Positions 24,707 through 35,686 of a DNA stretch of 64,000 nt are shown here, piece by piece. Within the stretch, counting starts at the first letter, position 1. The number at the start of each line of letters is the position of its first letter. Position numbers and translations under genes: made by a program. This DNA comes from JACNKJ01 sp964344565 (GTDB lineage: Bacteria > Krumholzibacteriota > Krumholzibacteriia > JACNKJ01), in NCBI GenBank assembly GCA_964344565.1, contig CAYFNT010000010.1, positions 1-64,000 of the forward strand, written 5' to 3'. Below the pieces are notes generated by a model. The model saw only the letters and a list, made by a program, of their open reading frames with translations, was not told where the DNA came from and searched no databases.

Positions 24707-25783
24707 CTAGAAGCTGATCTTCACGGCGTCGCTCTGATCCATGGAGCGAATGCTCACCTGGGCCGCCATCTGGGCGGCGATGGCCTGGAAGGCGCGGGCG
24801 AGATCGCTGTTGGGATCTGCGGCGACCGTGGGCGCGCCGGCGTCGCTGTCCTCGCGGATCTTGGTGGACAGCGGCAGCTCGCCGAGGAATGGCAGGCCGA
24901 GCCTCGCGGACGCCTTCTTGGTGCCGCCGGTCCCGAAGATGTAGTCCTTCTCGCCGCAGTGAGGGCAGGCGTAATAGCTCATGTTCTCGACGAGTCCGAG
25001 CACCGGAGTCTTGAGCGAATTGAATAGGCTGATGGCCTTCTGGGCCACCTTGAGGGCCACGTCCTGGGGCGTGGACACCACCACGGCGCCGGTGAGGGCG
25101 ATCTTCTGGCAGAGCGAGAGCTGCACGTCGCCGGTGCCGGGAGGCAGGTCGACGATCATGTAGTCCAGTTCGCCCCACTCGACGTTGGCGATGAACTCGT
25201 CGATCATCTTCACGAGCATGGGTCCGCGCCAGACCACGGCCTGCTCCTCGTCGAGGAAGAATCCCATGCTGATGAACTTCACGCCGTGCTTTTCGGCGGG
25301 CAGGATGCGGTTCTCCTCGACCTGCGGCTTGGCCTCGGTGCCCATGATGGTGGGAACGCTGGGGCCGTAGATGTCCAGATCCATGAGACCCACCCGGGCG
25401 CCGGTCTGCGCGAGGGCGAGCGCCAGATTCACGCTCACGGTGCTCTTGCCCACGCCGCCCTTGCCGCTGGCCACGGGGATCATGTGCTTCACGCCGGGAA
25501 TCATCTGCGGGCCCGCGGGCTGCGCGGCGGCCTGGCGAACGCTGGCGGTCATGTTCACGTCCACGGCGTCCACGCCGTCGAGGGCGAGAACCAGGGACTC
25601 GGCCTGCGACTTGAACTGATCCTTCACGGGACAGGCCGGCGTGGTCAACTCGATGTCGAAGGCGACCTTGCCGCCTTCGATCTTCAGGTTCTTGACGAAG
25701 CCGAGGGCTACGATGTCGCGCCCCAGGTCCGGGTCCATGATCTGACTTAGGGCTGCGAGGATGGCTTTCTCGTCGGCGGGCAT
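24707..25783 (-). CDS. mrp: Mrp/NBP35-type Fe-S cluster carrier ATPase
   Basis: 358 residues from ATG 25783 (CAGGAGAGC upstream). An N-terminal MIP18/DUF59 domain (about 1-95; AALSQIMDPDLGRDIVALGFVK, TTPACPVKDQ) precedes the deviant Walker A P-loop ASGKGGVGKSTVSVNLA. The domain includes DYMIVDLPPGTGDVQLS (Walker B region) and VENMSYYACPHCG, whose CPHC holds the bridging cluster in Mrp dimers. It carries and transfers 4Fe-4S clusters. Paired with DUF971 downstream. The longer upstream frame has no better start. Confidence 0.95.
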   Translation of the reverse strand: MPADEKAILAALSQIMDPDLGRDIVALGFVKNLKIEGGKVAFDIELTTPACPVKDQFKSQAESLVLALDGVDAVDVNMTASVRQAAAQPAGPQMIPGVKHMIPVASGKGGVGKSTVSVNLALALAQTGARVGLMDLDIYGPSVPTIMGTEAKPQVEENRILPAEKHGVKFISMGFFLDEEQAVVWRGPMLVKMIDEFIANVEWGELDYMIVDLPPGTGDVQLSLCQKIALTGAVVVSTPQDVALKVAQKAISLFNSLKTPVLGLVENMSYYACPHCGEKDYIFGTGGTKKASARLGLPFLGELPLSTKIREDSDAGAPTVAADPNSDLARAFQAIAAQMAAQVSIRSMDQSDAVKISF

Positions 25784-25938
25784 GTCGCTCTCCTGATTTC
25801 GGGTCGCGTGTAAACTGCTAAACCCCTGGCGTCGAATCAATGCCGCGGGCTCTCTAACTGATGAGAATTCACTGATAAAACCACTCAAACCGATCTAGAA
25901 TTCGCCTATAATCCAATGGCGCGGCAGGGGGCCGCAGA

Positions 25939-26265
25939 TGAAGTGGAGGATGTGCCGATGAAGATTCCGATCCCAATTGCCACGAACTGCCACCGGTGCC
26001 GCCCTGGTTGCAGGACTCGGGCATCCCTCAATTGACCGAAGTCCGGCCCGATGGCGAGATTCAGTTCACGGTCAGCCTGGAAGGACTGCTTCCAGATCCA
26101 CCGGACATCTACGTGGTCGCCTACGTGTCCTCCTGGTGGGTCGAGGAGGGTGGTCGCGACTACAACGGTACGGGCGCGGCGACCTATACACAGTTGCACA
26201 CCTGCGAGATGCAGACTCCCGCGGATGTGGAAACATGGAGCGAAGTCAATACACGGTACGAATAA
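25939..26265 (+). pseudogene. Remnant of a secreted protein ending TWSEVNTRYE
   Basis: An open stretch from a TGA at 25939 to the TAA at 26265 gives PVPPWLQDSGIPQLTEV...CEMQTPADVETWSEVNTRYE. There is no signal peptide and no good start: the first GTG (25996) has no ribosome site. A TATAAT (25907-25912) and an ATG at 25916 lead into another frame that closes within 90 bases, suggesting a frameshift or deletion after the original start. The end of the protein carries the same terminal signature as its neighbour 11 bases downstream, so the two were probably tandem copies. Confidence 0.6.
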
Positions 26266-26276
26266 GGGAGGGTGAA

Positions 26277-27050
26277 ATGGGATTCACGAAGGTTCTAGCG
26301 GCCGTCGCAACGGCGATGCTTGTTTCGCCGATGGTCGCGCAGGCTTTCACCTATTCGGTGACGGCCAGCCATGCGCAGCAACTTCCCATGGACAATTTCG
26401 AAATCGTCGTGCGTGATCACAATGGCTACGATCCCGTATTCCCCAGCGTACGATTGCCCCAGGGGCTCGGTTGGAGCTTCGAAAACGTCAGCGGAGGCGA
26501 GCCAGGCGTGGCGATCGCGCGTTTCTATGGAGGCACGCCCATTCCATCGGGCGGAGCATACGTCTTCGGCTTCGATAACGATGACTACGAGGGCATGACC
26601 CAGGTTCAGGAGGTCTACTGAACACTGGGCGAGGTCCAATTCAAGCTGGCACAACCCGCGGTGGAGACGCGTTACGATGCCGACGCCTTCATCGCCACGG
26701 TGAAACTGAAGAACAACGACGACGCCATGACCATCGTCATGAACGCCGTGAAGTACAAGGTGGTCTTCGAACCGGAGATCCTGGAAAACCTCGACTACGA
26801 TCATCACCCCCAGGAGACATTCACCTACATGGGGACGATGCCGGCGATCATCGAGCATGGCCAGTCCATCGAATTCACGGCGACCGTGGATCCAGGAGCC
26901 TATCTGATGCTCTACTTCCAGGGGGTTTTTCCCATCGGCAATCGGGACTACTGCACGGTCCCCTTCATCGCGCATCTCCAGTTGCGCACGGACGAGATGG
27001 TCACCACGGCCGCGGATACCTGGAGCGAAGTCAAGACGCTCTACGAATAG
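26277..27050 (+). pseudogene. Secreted protein ending TWSEVKTLYE, interrupted by one in-frame TGA
   Basis: ATG 26277 (GGGAGGGTGAA upstream) begins a signal peptide (MGFTKVLAAVATAMLVSPMVAQAF) and a beta-rich protein. At 26619-26621 the frame meets TGA (QEVY-stop-TLGEVQFK) and continues open in the same frame for 142 codons to TAG at 27050, ending ADTWSEVKTLYE. The codon after the break is not an initiator. Trp (TGG to TGA) is the simplest ancestral residue, so I favour a nonsense mutation; selenocysteine or readthrough is possible but there is no nearby Cys and no clear SECIS-like stem. Function unknown. Confidence 0.6.
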
Positions 27051-27053
27051 GAA

Positions 27054-27359
27054 TCAGAGACCGAGTTCGGCGCGCTTCTCGGCGGCCGTGGGAAGAGGAT
27101 CTTCCTGATCGCTGACCACGGGCAGTTCGGGAGCGCGCTCGGCGTTGATGGCGATCCATTTCTGCTGGTCCGCCGGCACTTCATCTTCCTCGTAGATCGC
27201 TTCCACGGGGCACTCGGGCACGCAGGCCGCGCAGTCGATGCACTCCTCCGGATCGATGTAGAGCATCTTGTCGTCGCCGTGGAAACAGTCCACGGGACAC
27301 ACGGTCACGCAGTCGGTGAAGCGGCAGTTCTCGCAGTTTCCGGTGACGACGAAGGCCAT
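27054..27359 (-). CDS. fdxA: Seven-iron ferredoxin (3Fe-4S + 4Fe-4S)
   Basis: 101 residues from ATG 27359. Cys 9, 17 and 50 and Cys 21, 40, 43 and 46 match the ligands of the 3Fe-4S and 4Fe-4S clusters of Azotobacter ferredoxin I (CENCRFTDCVTVCPVDCFH, then CIDCAACVPECPVEAI). A long C-terminal tail (PADQQKWIAINAERAPELPVV) is also typical of this type. It is a cytosolic low-potential electron carrier. Its stop is 3 bases from the stop of the convergent interrupted gene. Confidence 0.92.
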   Translation of the reverse strand: MAFVVTGNCENCRFTDCVTVCPVDCFHGDDKMLYIDPEECIDCAACVPECPVEAIYEEDEVPADQQKWIAINAERAPELPVVSDQEDPLPTAAEKRAELGL

Positions 27360-27465
27360 GGCGTCTCGCTTTCGATGGGGGATGATCATCCAAATAGCGA
27401 GTGGAGGGCTCAGAGTCAAGAGCCAAAGTCCTTGAATTAATTGGAGTTCCGGGTATGGAAATTGC

Positions 27466-28203
27466 CTAGTCGGGCAGCGTGAAGCGCCAGGCGCAGAACC
27501 ATTCCTCCGGATGCGCGTCCGGCGGGCATGCCACGCACTCGCAACGGATGCGCGGATCGATGGCCTCGGCGAAGGTCGTGTATTCCACCACTCCTCCCGA
27601 CTTGCAGGGATAGTCCTCCAGGCCCTTTCGTTTGCGGGCGGCCTGCACTCGGCAGTTGATCATCTTGAAAAGCAGGGAGCCGCCGTCCTCCCATTCGATG
27701 GCCTGCTCGTTGATGCGGGCGTAGAGCCGGAACTGAAGAGCGGTGGCGAGAGCTTCGAGGCCTCCCTCAACGGGCAGGTCGAGAAGCCTCTTGATGCGCC
27801 GCGCTTCGAAGGGCGAGTAGCCGCTCCAGGCGGCGTCGTTGCAGGCCTTGGCCGTGTCCATGTCGTGGGTCTGCTCCACGGCCTGGAACCAGACTCCGTC
27901 GTTCACCAGCCAGTTCACCGAGAGCGCGTCGAGCAGACCGAGAAGCTGTTCGCGATTCATATCTCGAAGGACTGAGGGCAAGCCGTCCTTAGTTTCGAAT
28001 CCGGCATTCTTGCCGAGCCGGTCCACCTGGATGGGCAGACCTCTTTCGAACGCCCTCTCCTCGGCCTCGAAAGCGCCCTCCAGACCTAGCTTCATCTCGG
28101 CCTCGCGGAACCAGAGCGCGTGATGGGTGAGCGTGCGGCGGAAGGCGTCCACCGCGAATGCGAGAAGTTGCTGCTGATCGAGATCGTCGAAAGAGCGGGG
28201 CAC
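27466..28203 (-). CDS. DUF6125-like protein with an internal duplication
   Basis: The GTG at 28203 is chosen because AGGAAGGAAGCC precedes it; earlier ATGs lack a ribosome site. The second half, REQLLGLLDALSVNWLVNDGVWFQAVEQ...FEARRIKRLLDLP, and the Cys-rich end (CECVACPPDAHPEEWFCAWRFTL) fit the DUF6125/L-2-amino-thiazoline-carboxylate-hydrolase-like family. The first 60 residues (QQQLLAFAVDAFRRTLTHHALWFREAE) repeat the same motif in weaker form, suggesting a partial internal duplication. Cytosolic, possibly metal-binding through the His/Cys positions. Function not established. Confidence 0.7.
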   Translation of the reverse strand: MPRSFDDLDQQQLLAFAVDAFRRTLTHHALWFREAEMKLGLEGAFEAEERAFERGLPIQVDRLGKNAGFETKDGLPSVLRDMNREQLLGLLDALSVNWLVNDGVWFQAVEQTHDMDTAKACNDAAWSGYSPFEARRIKRLLDLPVEGGLEALATALQFRLYARINEQAIEWEDGGSLLFKMINCRVQAARKRKGLEDYPCKSGGVVEYTTFAEAIDPRIRCECVACPPDAHPEEWFCAWRFTLPD

Positions 28204-28549
28204 TTCGGCTTCCTTCCTGCATGAGATCATCGCGCGCCATACTAGCGCCGCTCGCCAGAGCATTACCACAAGCATCCCTCGGCGACAGATGCCGATCAAA
28301 TCGACAACCGCAGTTTACGATGCGATCACCAGACCGCCTCATCGATAAAATCTAATGGCGCAGGCCAAGGGCCGACCACCACCTTCGGGGATCCAGCGCT
28401 TAATCATTATCACTCAATCAGTTAATAGCTTCAAGACAAGGCTCTCGAACCCGCTCATCATAATCGATGACCCTGCCGAAAGCCCATGCCGGCCATGGCT
28501 CAGATGCTGCAATCATCATTGGACATTCCCCTAAGCCAAGGAGTGTTCC
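28204..28549. other. Intergenic region, nothing definite
   Basis: 346 bases of lower GC between divergent genes. I see no repeat, no open frame with a ribosome site and no convincing promoter pair; the only clear element is AAGGAG just before ATG 28550. Confidence 0.5.
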
Positions 28550-28999
28550 ATGAAACAGCAGAGTCCCTTGACACTCGCTTTCTTCCTCACGATCTCGCTG
28601 TCGATTCTGGGTTGTTCCCAGGATCCCGCGAGTCCGGATGCGATCTCCCACGTGGATCGCGACGGACTCTCGCAGAGAAACCGCTCTGTGGCCGTGAAGA
28701 TCACCACTTGCGACAAGGACACCGGAGTGGAAATCGCCAGCCACACCATGACGAACATCCCCGGCTGCGAGGCCGTCATCATTCGCGGTGATGATTTCTA
28801 CGACAGGGTCTGCGGAGACGATGACTGGATCGCCTTCCCCGACCATCTTCAGTACTGCGACGAACCGATCTACTACCAGAACGACGACGGCAAGGTGGCC
28901 ATCTGTGCGGCGGAGGATTGCGACCTGTCCCTCAGACAGCAGTTCGAGCTCTACCAATACGCCTCCGGAACCGCCAGCCTCCCCGGCGACGGATCCTGA
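28550..28999 (+). CDS. Predicted lipoprotein (149 aa)
   Basis: ATG 28550 has AAGGAG upstream. The signal peptide MKQQSPLTLAFFLTISLSILGC ends in a clear lipobox (SILGC) with Ser-Gln-Asp after it. The mature part has six Cys residues (ITTCDKDTG, IPGCEAV, DRVCGDD, QYCDEP, AICAAEDCD) that may form disulfides. No family recognised. Probably anchored in the outer membrane. Confidence 0.75.
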   Translation: MKQQSPLTLAFFLTISLSILGCSQDPASPDAISHVDRDGLSQRNRSVAVKITTCDKDTGVEIASHTMTNIPGCEAVIIRGDDFYDRVCGDDDWIAFPDHLQYCDEPIYYQNDDGKVAICAAEDCDLSLRQQFELYQYASGTASLPGDGS

Positions 29000-29083
29000 A
29001 CTCCGAGGCCTGCCCACCCTATTCACATGGACATGGGCCAGGCTTGCCGCTAGAGTTTCATCATTGATCGATTCGAAGTGGGA

Positions 29084-29751
29084 ATGATGGTGAAACGACA
29101 GGCATCAGCAGTTTCCTCTTCTGCACCCTGCGGTCTCCTCGCAGGGTGCAGAGCCGTGGTCATCCTTGCGATTCTTCTCTTTGCCTCGGTTGCGTCTGCC
29201 CAGACCCCCTCCCAGGCCAGCTTCTCGATAGGCATGGCCACCCATGGCTACTGCGATTCCCGAAAACCCGACAGCTATACGAAGGACCATCGCTCCAAAC
29301 ACAAGCTCGGCTGGACGGTCGGTTTCTATTTCTCGAGTCACGAAGGCGAGCTTCCGAAGAACGGTCTGCAGATCCGATATTTTGCGATCGAGGAAGTCCA
29401 TGCTGATTCCCCAGACGATCGCCCCTACGACCACTCCATGACGAGTCTGCTCTATCAGTACCAGCGCCCGGTCTATTCCTTGGGAAAGCAGACTCTCATG
29501 GGCAGCGTCGGCCTGGGCATGGCAGTCCTGAGCTACGACGATCGTCATTGCGTCTCGGACTGCGGATCTCCGGGAATCACTGGGGAGTTCGTCCTCGGCC
29601 TCAGTTACCAGCGCCACCTGAGGCACTCCACCTTCGTCGAGATGCGCCTATCCTACGACTACCTTCCGGACCTGGACGCGAGGATGTTCCCATTCTCTTC
29701 CGGCTACCTGCTGGAGGTCGGCATCCGAATCGTGGACAGGGATGGGCTGCT

Positions 29752-29758
<7 letters not shown>
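29084..29758 (+). CDS. Predicted outer-membrane or secreted beta-barrel protein
   Basis: From ATG 29084 the N-terminus is long (about 39 residues to SVASAQ): a Ser/Cys-rich lead, then the hydrophobic core VVILAILLFASVASA. A GTG inside this lead (giving MVILAILLF) would make a minimal signal peptide and leave the strong hairpin at 29121-29151 in the untranslated leader; the start is therefore open. The mature part is strand-rich (GWTVGFYFSSHEGELPKNGLQIRYF, VYSLGKQTLMGSVGLGMAV, VEMRLSYDYLPDLDARMFPF). No named family. The stop overlaps the convergent gene by 7 bases. Confidence 0.65.
29121..29151. repeat. Perfect 12-bp hairpin at the start of the beta-barrel gene
   Basis: CTGCACCCTGCG and CGCAGGGTGCAG are exact inverted repeats with a 7-base loop, 37 bases after ATG 29084 and just ahead of a possible GTG start. 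A stem this stable would hinder initiation or elongation. Confidence 0.85.
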
Positions 29759-32025
<2,267 letters not shown>

Positions 32026-32109
32026 GGAGTCCGTCCTGGTGAGGGTCGGGGCAATATCCGATCCGGCAGGGCGGGCGTCAACGCCCCAAGCCGTTTAAAT
32101 TAAAGGAGT

Positions 32110-32817
32110 TCAGGAACCTGAACTGTCCCGGAGGTCGCGCAGCCGCCTCTTGGCCCAGGGAAAGGCGAGGGCCAGGAAGACGAGCACCAGGCCCAGCACC
32201 ACGAAGTGCGTCACATTCAGTCCCTCGCCTCGAAAAGCCTCGGCCAGGGCGTCGCCCCCCACCACGTAGAAGATGGTGCCCGGTAGCATCGCGATGAGGG
32301 TCCAGGCCATGTAGGTACCGAAACGAATGCGGGAGAGGCCGAAGCCGAAATTGAGCAGGGCGAAGGGAACCACGGGAAACAGCCGCGTGAGCACCACGAT
32401 CATGGCGCCGCTCTCCTCGGTTGCCCGCTGCAGGCGAGCGTATCCCGCCCGGCGGGAGAGCCAGCGCGAGATGGAGTCGCGGGCCAGATAGCGAGCCAGC
32501 AGGAAGGCCGCTCCGGCGGCGACCCAGGACCCCAGCACCGCCATGGCGGTTCCCAGCACGCTTCCCCAGAGAGCACCGGCCAGCATGGTGAGAGGTAGAC
32601 CCGGAATGGCCGCCATGGCCGCAAGGGCATAGGCGGCCACATAGCCGATCACGCCCCAGACGCCCTTGCTCAGCACCCAGAGGCGCAGATCCTCGAGATC
32701 ACCCTGCAGGCCCAGCTTCCGACCGAGCAGGAAGAGCCCCACCACGGCCAGCGGAAACAGGATGAAGCGGATCCAGCGCCATCTACGGCGCCAGATCACC
32801 GCGGTGCGCGGGTCCAT
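32110..32817 (-). CDS. TVP38/TMEM64 (VTT domain) membrane protein
   Basis: 235 residues, five to six membrane helices. The VTT core reads AAIPGLPLTMLAGALWGSVLGTAMAVLGSWVAAGAAFLLARYLARD, the G-x-x-x-G-rich region typical of TVP38/DedA proteins, followed by FPVVPFALLNFGFGLSRIRFGTYMAWTLIAMLPGTIFYVVGG. The family moves or flips lipids across the inner membrane. A single gene between YyaL-like and cco genes; stop 85 bases from the YyaL start. Confidence 0.9.
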   Translation of the reverse strand: MDPRTAVIWRRRWRWIRFILFPLAVVGLFLLGRKLGLQGDLEDLRLWVLSKGVWGVIGYVAAYALAAMAAIPGLPLTMLAGALWGSVLGTAMAVLGSWVAAGAAFLLARYLARDSISRWLSRRAGYARLQRATEESGAMIVVLTRLFPVVPFALLNFGFGLSRIRFGTYMAWTLIAMLPGTIFYVVGGDALAEAFRGEGLNVTHFVVLGLVLVFLALAFPWAKRRLRDLRDSSGS

Positions 32818-33035
32818 GGATCCTCCTTGCCGGAACCGGCGAGGAAGCTAGCAGGACGGACTCATAAAGGGAAGTGTCGAAGCGGATTCTGTAGTTGAAT
32901 AGTATTCACCGGCCTGGCCGATCCCTCGAGGCCGATTCTCCGCGCCCCCGGCTGCCGAGCCCAAAAATGTATCAGGACAAGTTAACCCTGAATTCTGCAA
33001 CTTGTTGGTAATAACGCCCTTAACTCCGTTTGCCG

Positions 33036-33064
33036 TTGACTCTACGAGGGGGCCCGGCTATTCT
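33036..33064 (+). promoter_or_regulatory. Sigma70-type promoter of the cbb3 oxidase operon
   Basis: TTGACT (33036-33041) and TATTCT (33059-33064), spacer exactly 17 bases, about 50 bases ahead of ccoI. I found no FNR-type TTGAT-N4-ATCAA box upstream, which would be usual for an oxygen-regulated cco operon. Confidence 0.65.
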
Positions 33065-33113
33065 GCTCCCTTGCAGTCAGGATTCCTGGGTCTTCTTTTC
33101 GCCCTAGGTGCAC

Positions 33114-35507
33114 ATGCCCTCCGCGGATTCTCCATCCATTATACCCGGTCCCGGCGCCAAGCCGGGCCTGTGCATCCATTGCGGCAATCCCCTCGAGAGC
33201 TCCCATCGCGATGAGGACGGGCCCTTCTGCTGCGCCGGTTGCCGAACCGTGTACCACCTGATCCAGGGCGAGGGCCTCGATCGCTACTACGACCTCAAGC
33301 CCGACGTCGTCCCCCCCGCCAGCAAGCTCCGGCCCGACAGCTACGCCTGGCTGGACTCGGTGCTCGACGGTCCCGAGGCGGAGGCGGGGCCCATCAGTCT
33401 GGACATCCAGGGCGTGCACTGCGCCGCCTGCGTCTGGCTCATCGAGGAGCTTCACGAGCGGGAAAGCGACGGCGGCAGCCTGCGCATCAACCCCAGCCTG
33501 GGCAAGGTCGACCTCTCCTGGCGCGGGGATCGCGAGAAGCTCAAACAGTGGCTTGCTCTGGTGGAGAAGTTCGGCTACCGCTTCGGTCCCAGCCGCAAGC
33601 GCGCGGCCGGCGCGTCCCGCGAGTTGCTGGTGCGCATGGGCGTGAGCATCGCCATCGCCATGAACGTGATGATCTTCTCGGCCAGCTACTATTTCGGTCT
33701 CAGTGCCGACGACGGGCTTGTCTATCGCTTCTTCGGCTGGGTGAACTTCGCCCTCTCCACCCTCTCGGTGCTGGTGGGCGGCACGGTTTTCATGCGCGCG
33801 GCCTGGCAGGGTCTGAGGCGACGGGTGGCCCACCTGGATCTTCCCATCTCCCTGGGCATCGTGCTGGCCTACGCAGGCTCGTCCCTGGCCTACTTCCTGC
33901 GCGGTCCCGAAGCCGCCTATTTCGACACCCTCACCATCTTCGTGGCGCTCATGCTCGTGGGCCGCTGGACCCAGGAGCGTATCCTCGAACGCAATCGCAA
34001 TGCCCTGCTCGAGGCCGACGGCGTGGAGAATCTCTTCACGCGCCGCTATCGGGACGGGCGCCTGGAATCGGCCCCGGCCACGGACCTTCGTACCGGCGAC
34101 GAACTCTGGATCGCGCCCGGCGATCTGCTGCCGGTGGAGGCCGTACTCATGAAGCGCCCCGCCGAGCTGGCTCTCGACTGGATCACCGGCGAGAGCGAGA
34201 CGCGCAGCTATCAACCGGGAGACCGTCTTTCCGCCGGCGCCTTCAACGCCGGCCGCGCCGGATTCCGCGCGGCGGCGAACCAGAACTTCGCCGAGAGCCG
34301 GCTGGGTGACCTGCTTCGTAGCCCTGCCGGAAGCGAATCCGCTTCGATGGAAGGCGGGAAGTGGTGGCATCGCGTAAGCACCGTATATGTGGCGGCGGTC
34401 CTCGTTCTGGCCTCGGGCGCCTTCCTCGGCTGGATGACGAGAGATCTCGCCAAGGCTCTCGAGGTCACCGTGGCCGTGCTGGTGGTCACCTGCCCCTGCG
34501 CTCTGGGACTTGCAACGCCCTTGGCCCACGAGATGGTCCAGGCCGCGCTGCGCAGACGGGGCGTGCTCGTCCGCCGGGGCGGCTTCTTCGACCGGGCGCT
34601 GTCGGTACGGAAGATCCTCTTCGACAAGACGGGCACTCTTACCGCCGGGCAGCTCGCCCTCCGCGACGAATCCCGTGCCGAACTCGAGAAGCTCGACGAG
34701 AATGAGCGCGAGGTGTTGCGGAACATGGCAAGCCGCAGTCAACATCCCGCGAGCCGGGCCCTCGCCGTGGAACTGGGAGATGGCGTCCTCGACGCTGCCA
34801 GCGAGGAAGTGATCGAATACCCGGGCATGGGCCTCGAATGGACACGCGGCGGCGCAACCTGGCGCCTGGGTCGGGCCTCCTTCGCCTGCGGCGAGTCGGC
34901 CGAGGAACTCACCTGCCTGGGCCGCAACGGCGAGACTCTGGCTCGATTCGCTTTTCAGGAGGCGGTGCGGCCCGGCGCCGCCGACGAAATCGCCGGCCTC
35001 GCCGCTCTCGGCTATGAACTCCACCTGCTCAGCGGTGACAGTCCCGAAAAGGTGGCCGCCGCCGCCCCACGCCTGGGCATCGATATGAAAAACGCTCAGG
35101 GCGGGCTGAGCCCGGAATCCAAGGCCGAGAGAGTCGCCGAACTCGACGCCGCCGACACGCTCATGGTGGGCGACGGTCTCAACGACGCTCCCAGCTTCGA
35201 GGCCGCGCTCTGTTCGGCCACCCCCGCCGTGGATCATGCGGCACTGCCGGCCAAGGCCGATTTCTACTACCTCGGCGACGGCATCGCGGCACTTCGACGC
35301 GCCTTGCTCGCCGCGCATCGGCTTCGCGGAATGATAAAGCTTAACCTGATCTTCGCCTCGGTCTACAATCTCGGCGCCGTCATCCTGAGTATCCTGGGCT
35401 ACGTCAGTCCCGTCGTGGCGGCCATTCTCATGCCGATCAGCTCGGTGCTGATCGTGAGCTTCACCGCCTGGCGCCTCTCGGGAAGGAGGCTGCGGTGGAT
35501 ATCGTAA
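33114..35507 (+). CDS. ccoI: CcoI/FixI copper-translocating P-type ATPase
   Basis: The N-terminus has CIHCGNPL...FCCAGC (extra metal-binding region of FixI) and an HMA-like GVHCAACVWLIEELH. Core motifs: TGES phosphatase loop (WITGESETRS), TCPCALGLATP metal channel, DKTGTLT phosphorylation site and GDGLNDAPS hinge. Seven to eight helices. It exports copper to the periplasm for the CuB site of cbb3 oxidase. ATG 33114 follows AGGTG; a GTG two codons earlier is also possible. First gene of the operon and overlaps ccoS by 13 bases. Confidence 0.93.
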   Translation: MPSADSPSIIPGPGAKPGLCIHCGNPLESSHRDEDGPFCCAGCRTVYHLIQGEGLDRYYDLKPDVVPPASKLRPDSYAWLDSVLDGPEAEAGPISLDIQGVHCAACVWLIEELHERESDGGSLRINPSLGKVDLSWRGDREKLKQWLALVEKFGYRFGPSRKRAAGASRELLVRMGVSIAIAMNVMIFSASYYFGLSADDGLVYRFFGWVNFALSTLSVLVGGTVFMRAAWQGLRRRVAHLDLPISLGIVLAYAGSSLAYFLRGPEAAYFDTLTIFVALMLVGRWTQERILERNRNALLEADGVENLFTRRYRDGRLESAPATDLRTGDELWIAPGDLLPVEAVLMKRPAELALDWITGESETRSYQPGDRLSAGAFNAGRAGFRAAANQNFAESRLGDLLRSPAGSESASMEGGKWWHRVSTVYVAAVLVLASGAFLGWMTRDLAKALEVTVAVLVVTCPCALGLATPLAHEMVQAALRRRGVLVRRGGFFDRALSVRKILFDKTGTLTAGQLALRDESRAELEKLDENEREVLRNMASRSQHPASRALAVELGDGVLDAASEEVIEYPGMGLEWTRGGATWRLGRASFACGESAEELTCLGRNGETLARFAFQEAVRPGAADEIAGLAALGYELHLLSGDSPEKVAAAAPRLGIDMKNAQGGLSPESKAERVAELDAADTLMVGDGLNDAPSFEAALCSATPAVDHAALPAKADFYYLGDGIAALRRALLAAHRLRGMIKLNLIFASVYNLGAVILSILGYVSPVVAAILMPISSVLIVSFTAWRLSGRRLRWIS

Positions 35508-35686
35508 TCGTCCTGGTGTTTATCAGTCTGGTCCTGGTGGTTGGCGGACTCATCTTCCTTTTCCGCACGCTCAAGGAGGGGGACTCCGAGCACGCCGATC
35601 GCCTGAGCCTTTTGCCCTTGGCCAATGATGAGAAGACCAGGGCAATAAATCTCAATTCTCAATCCAAGCCCAAGGAGAACTCATGA
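35495..35686 (+). CDS. ccoS: CcoS, cbb3 oxidase maturation protein
   Basis: 63 residues: an N-terminal membrane helix (VIVLVFISLVLVVGGLIFLF) and a short polar tail (RTLKEGDSEHADRLSLLPL), as in CcoS/FixS. Placed between ccoI and ccoN with overlaps of 13 bases upstream and 4 bases (ATGA) downstream. Needed for cofactor insertion into cbb3 oxidase in other bacteria. Confidence 0.88.
   Translation: MDIVIVLVFISLVLVVGGLIFLFRTLKEGDSEHADRLSLLPLANDEKTRAINLNSQSKPKENS

Noticed and set aside
33042..35318. A 758-codon open frame opposite ccoI
   Set aside because: Antisense shadow of a fully motif-supported P-type ATPase in GC-rich DNA.
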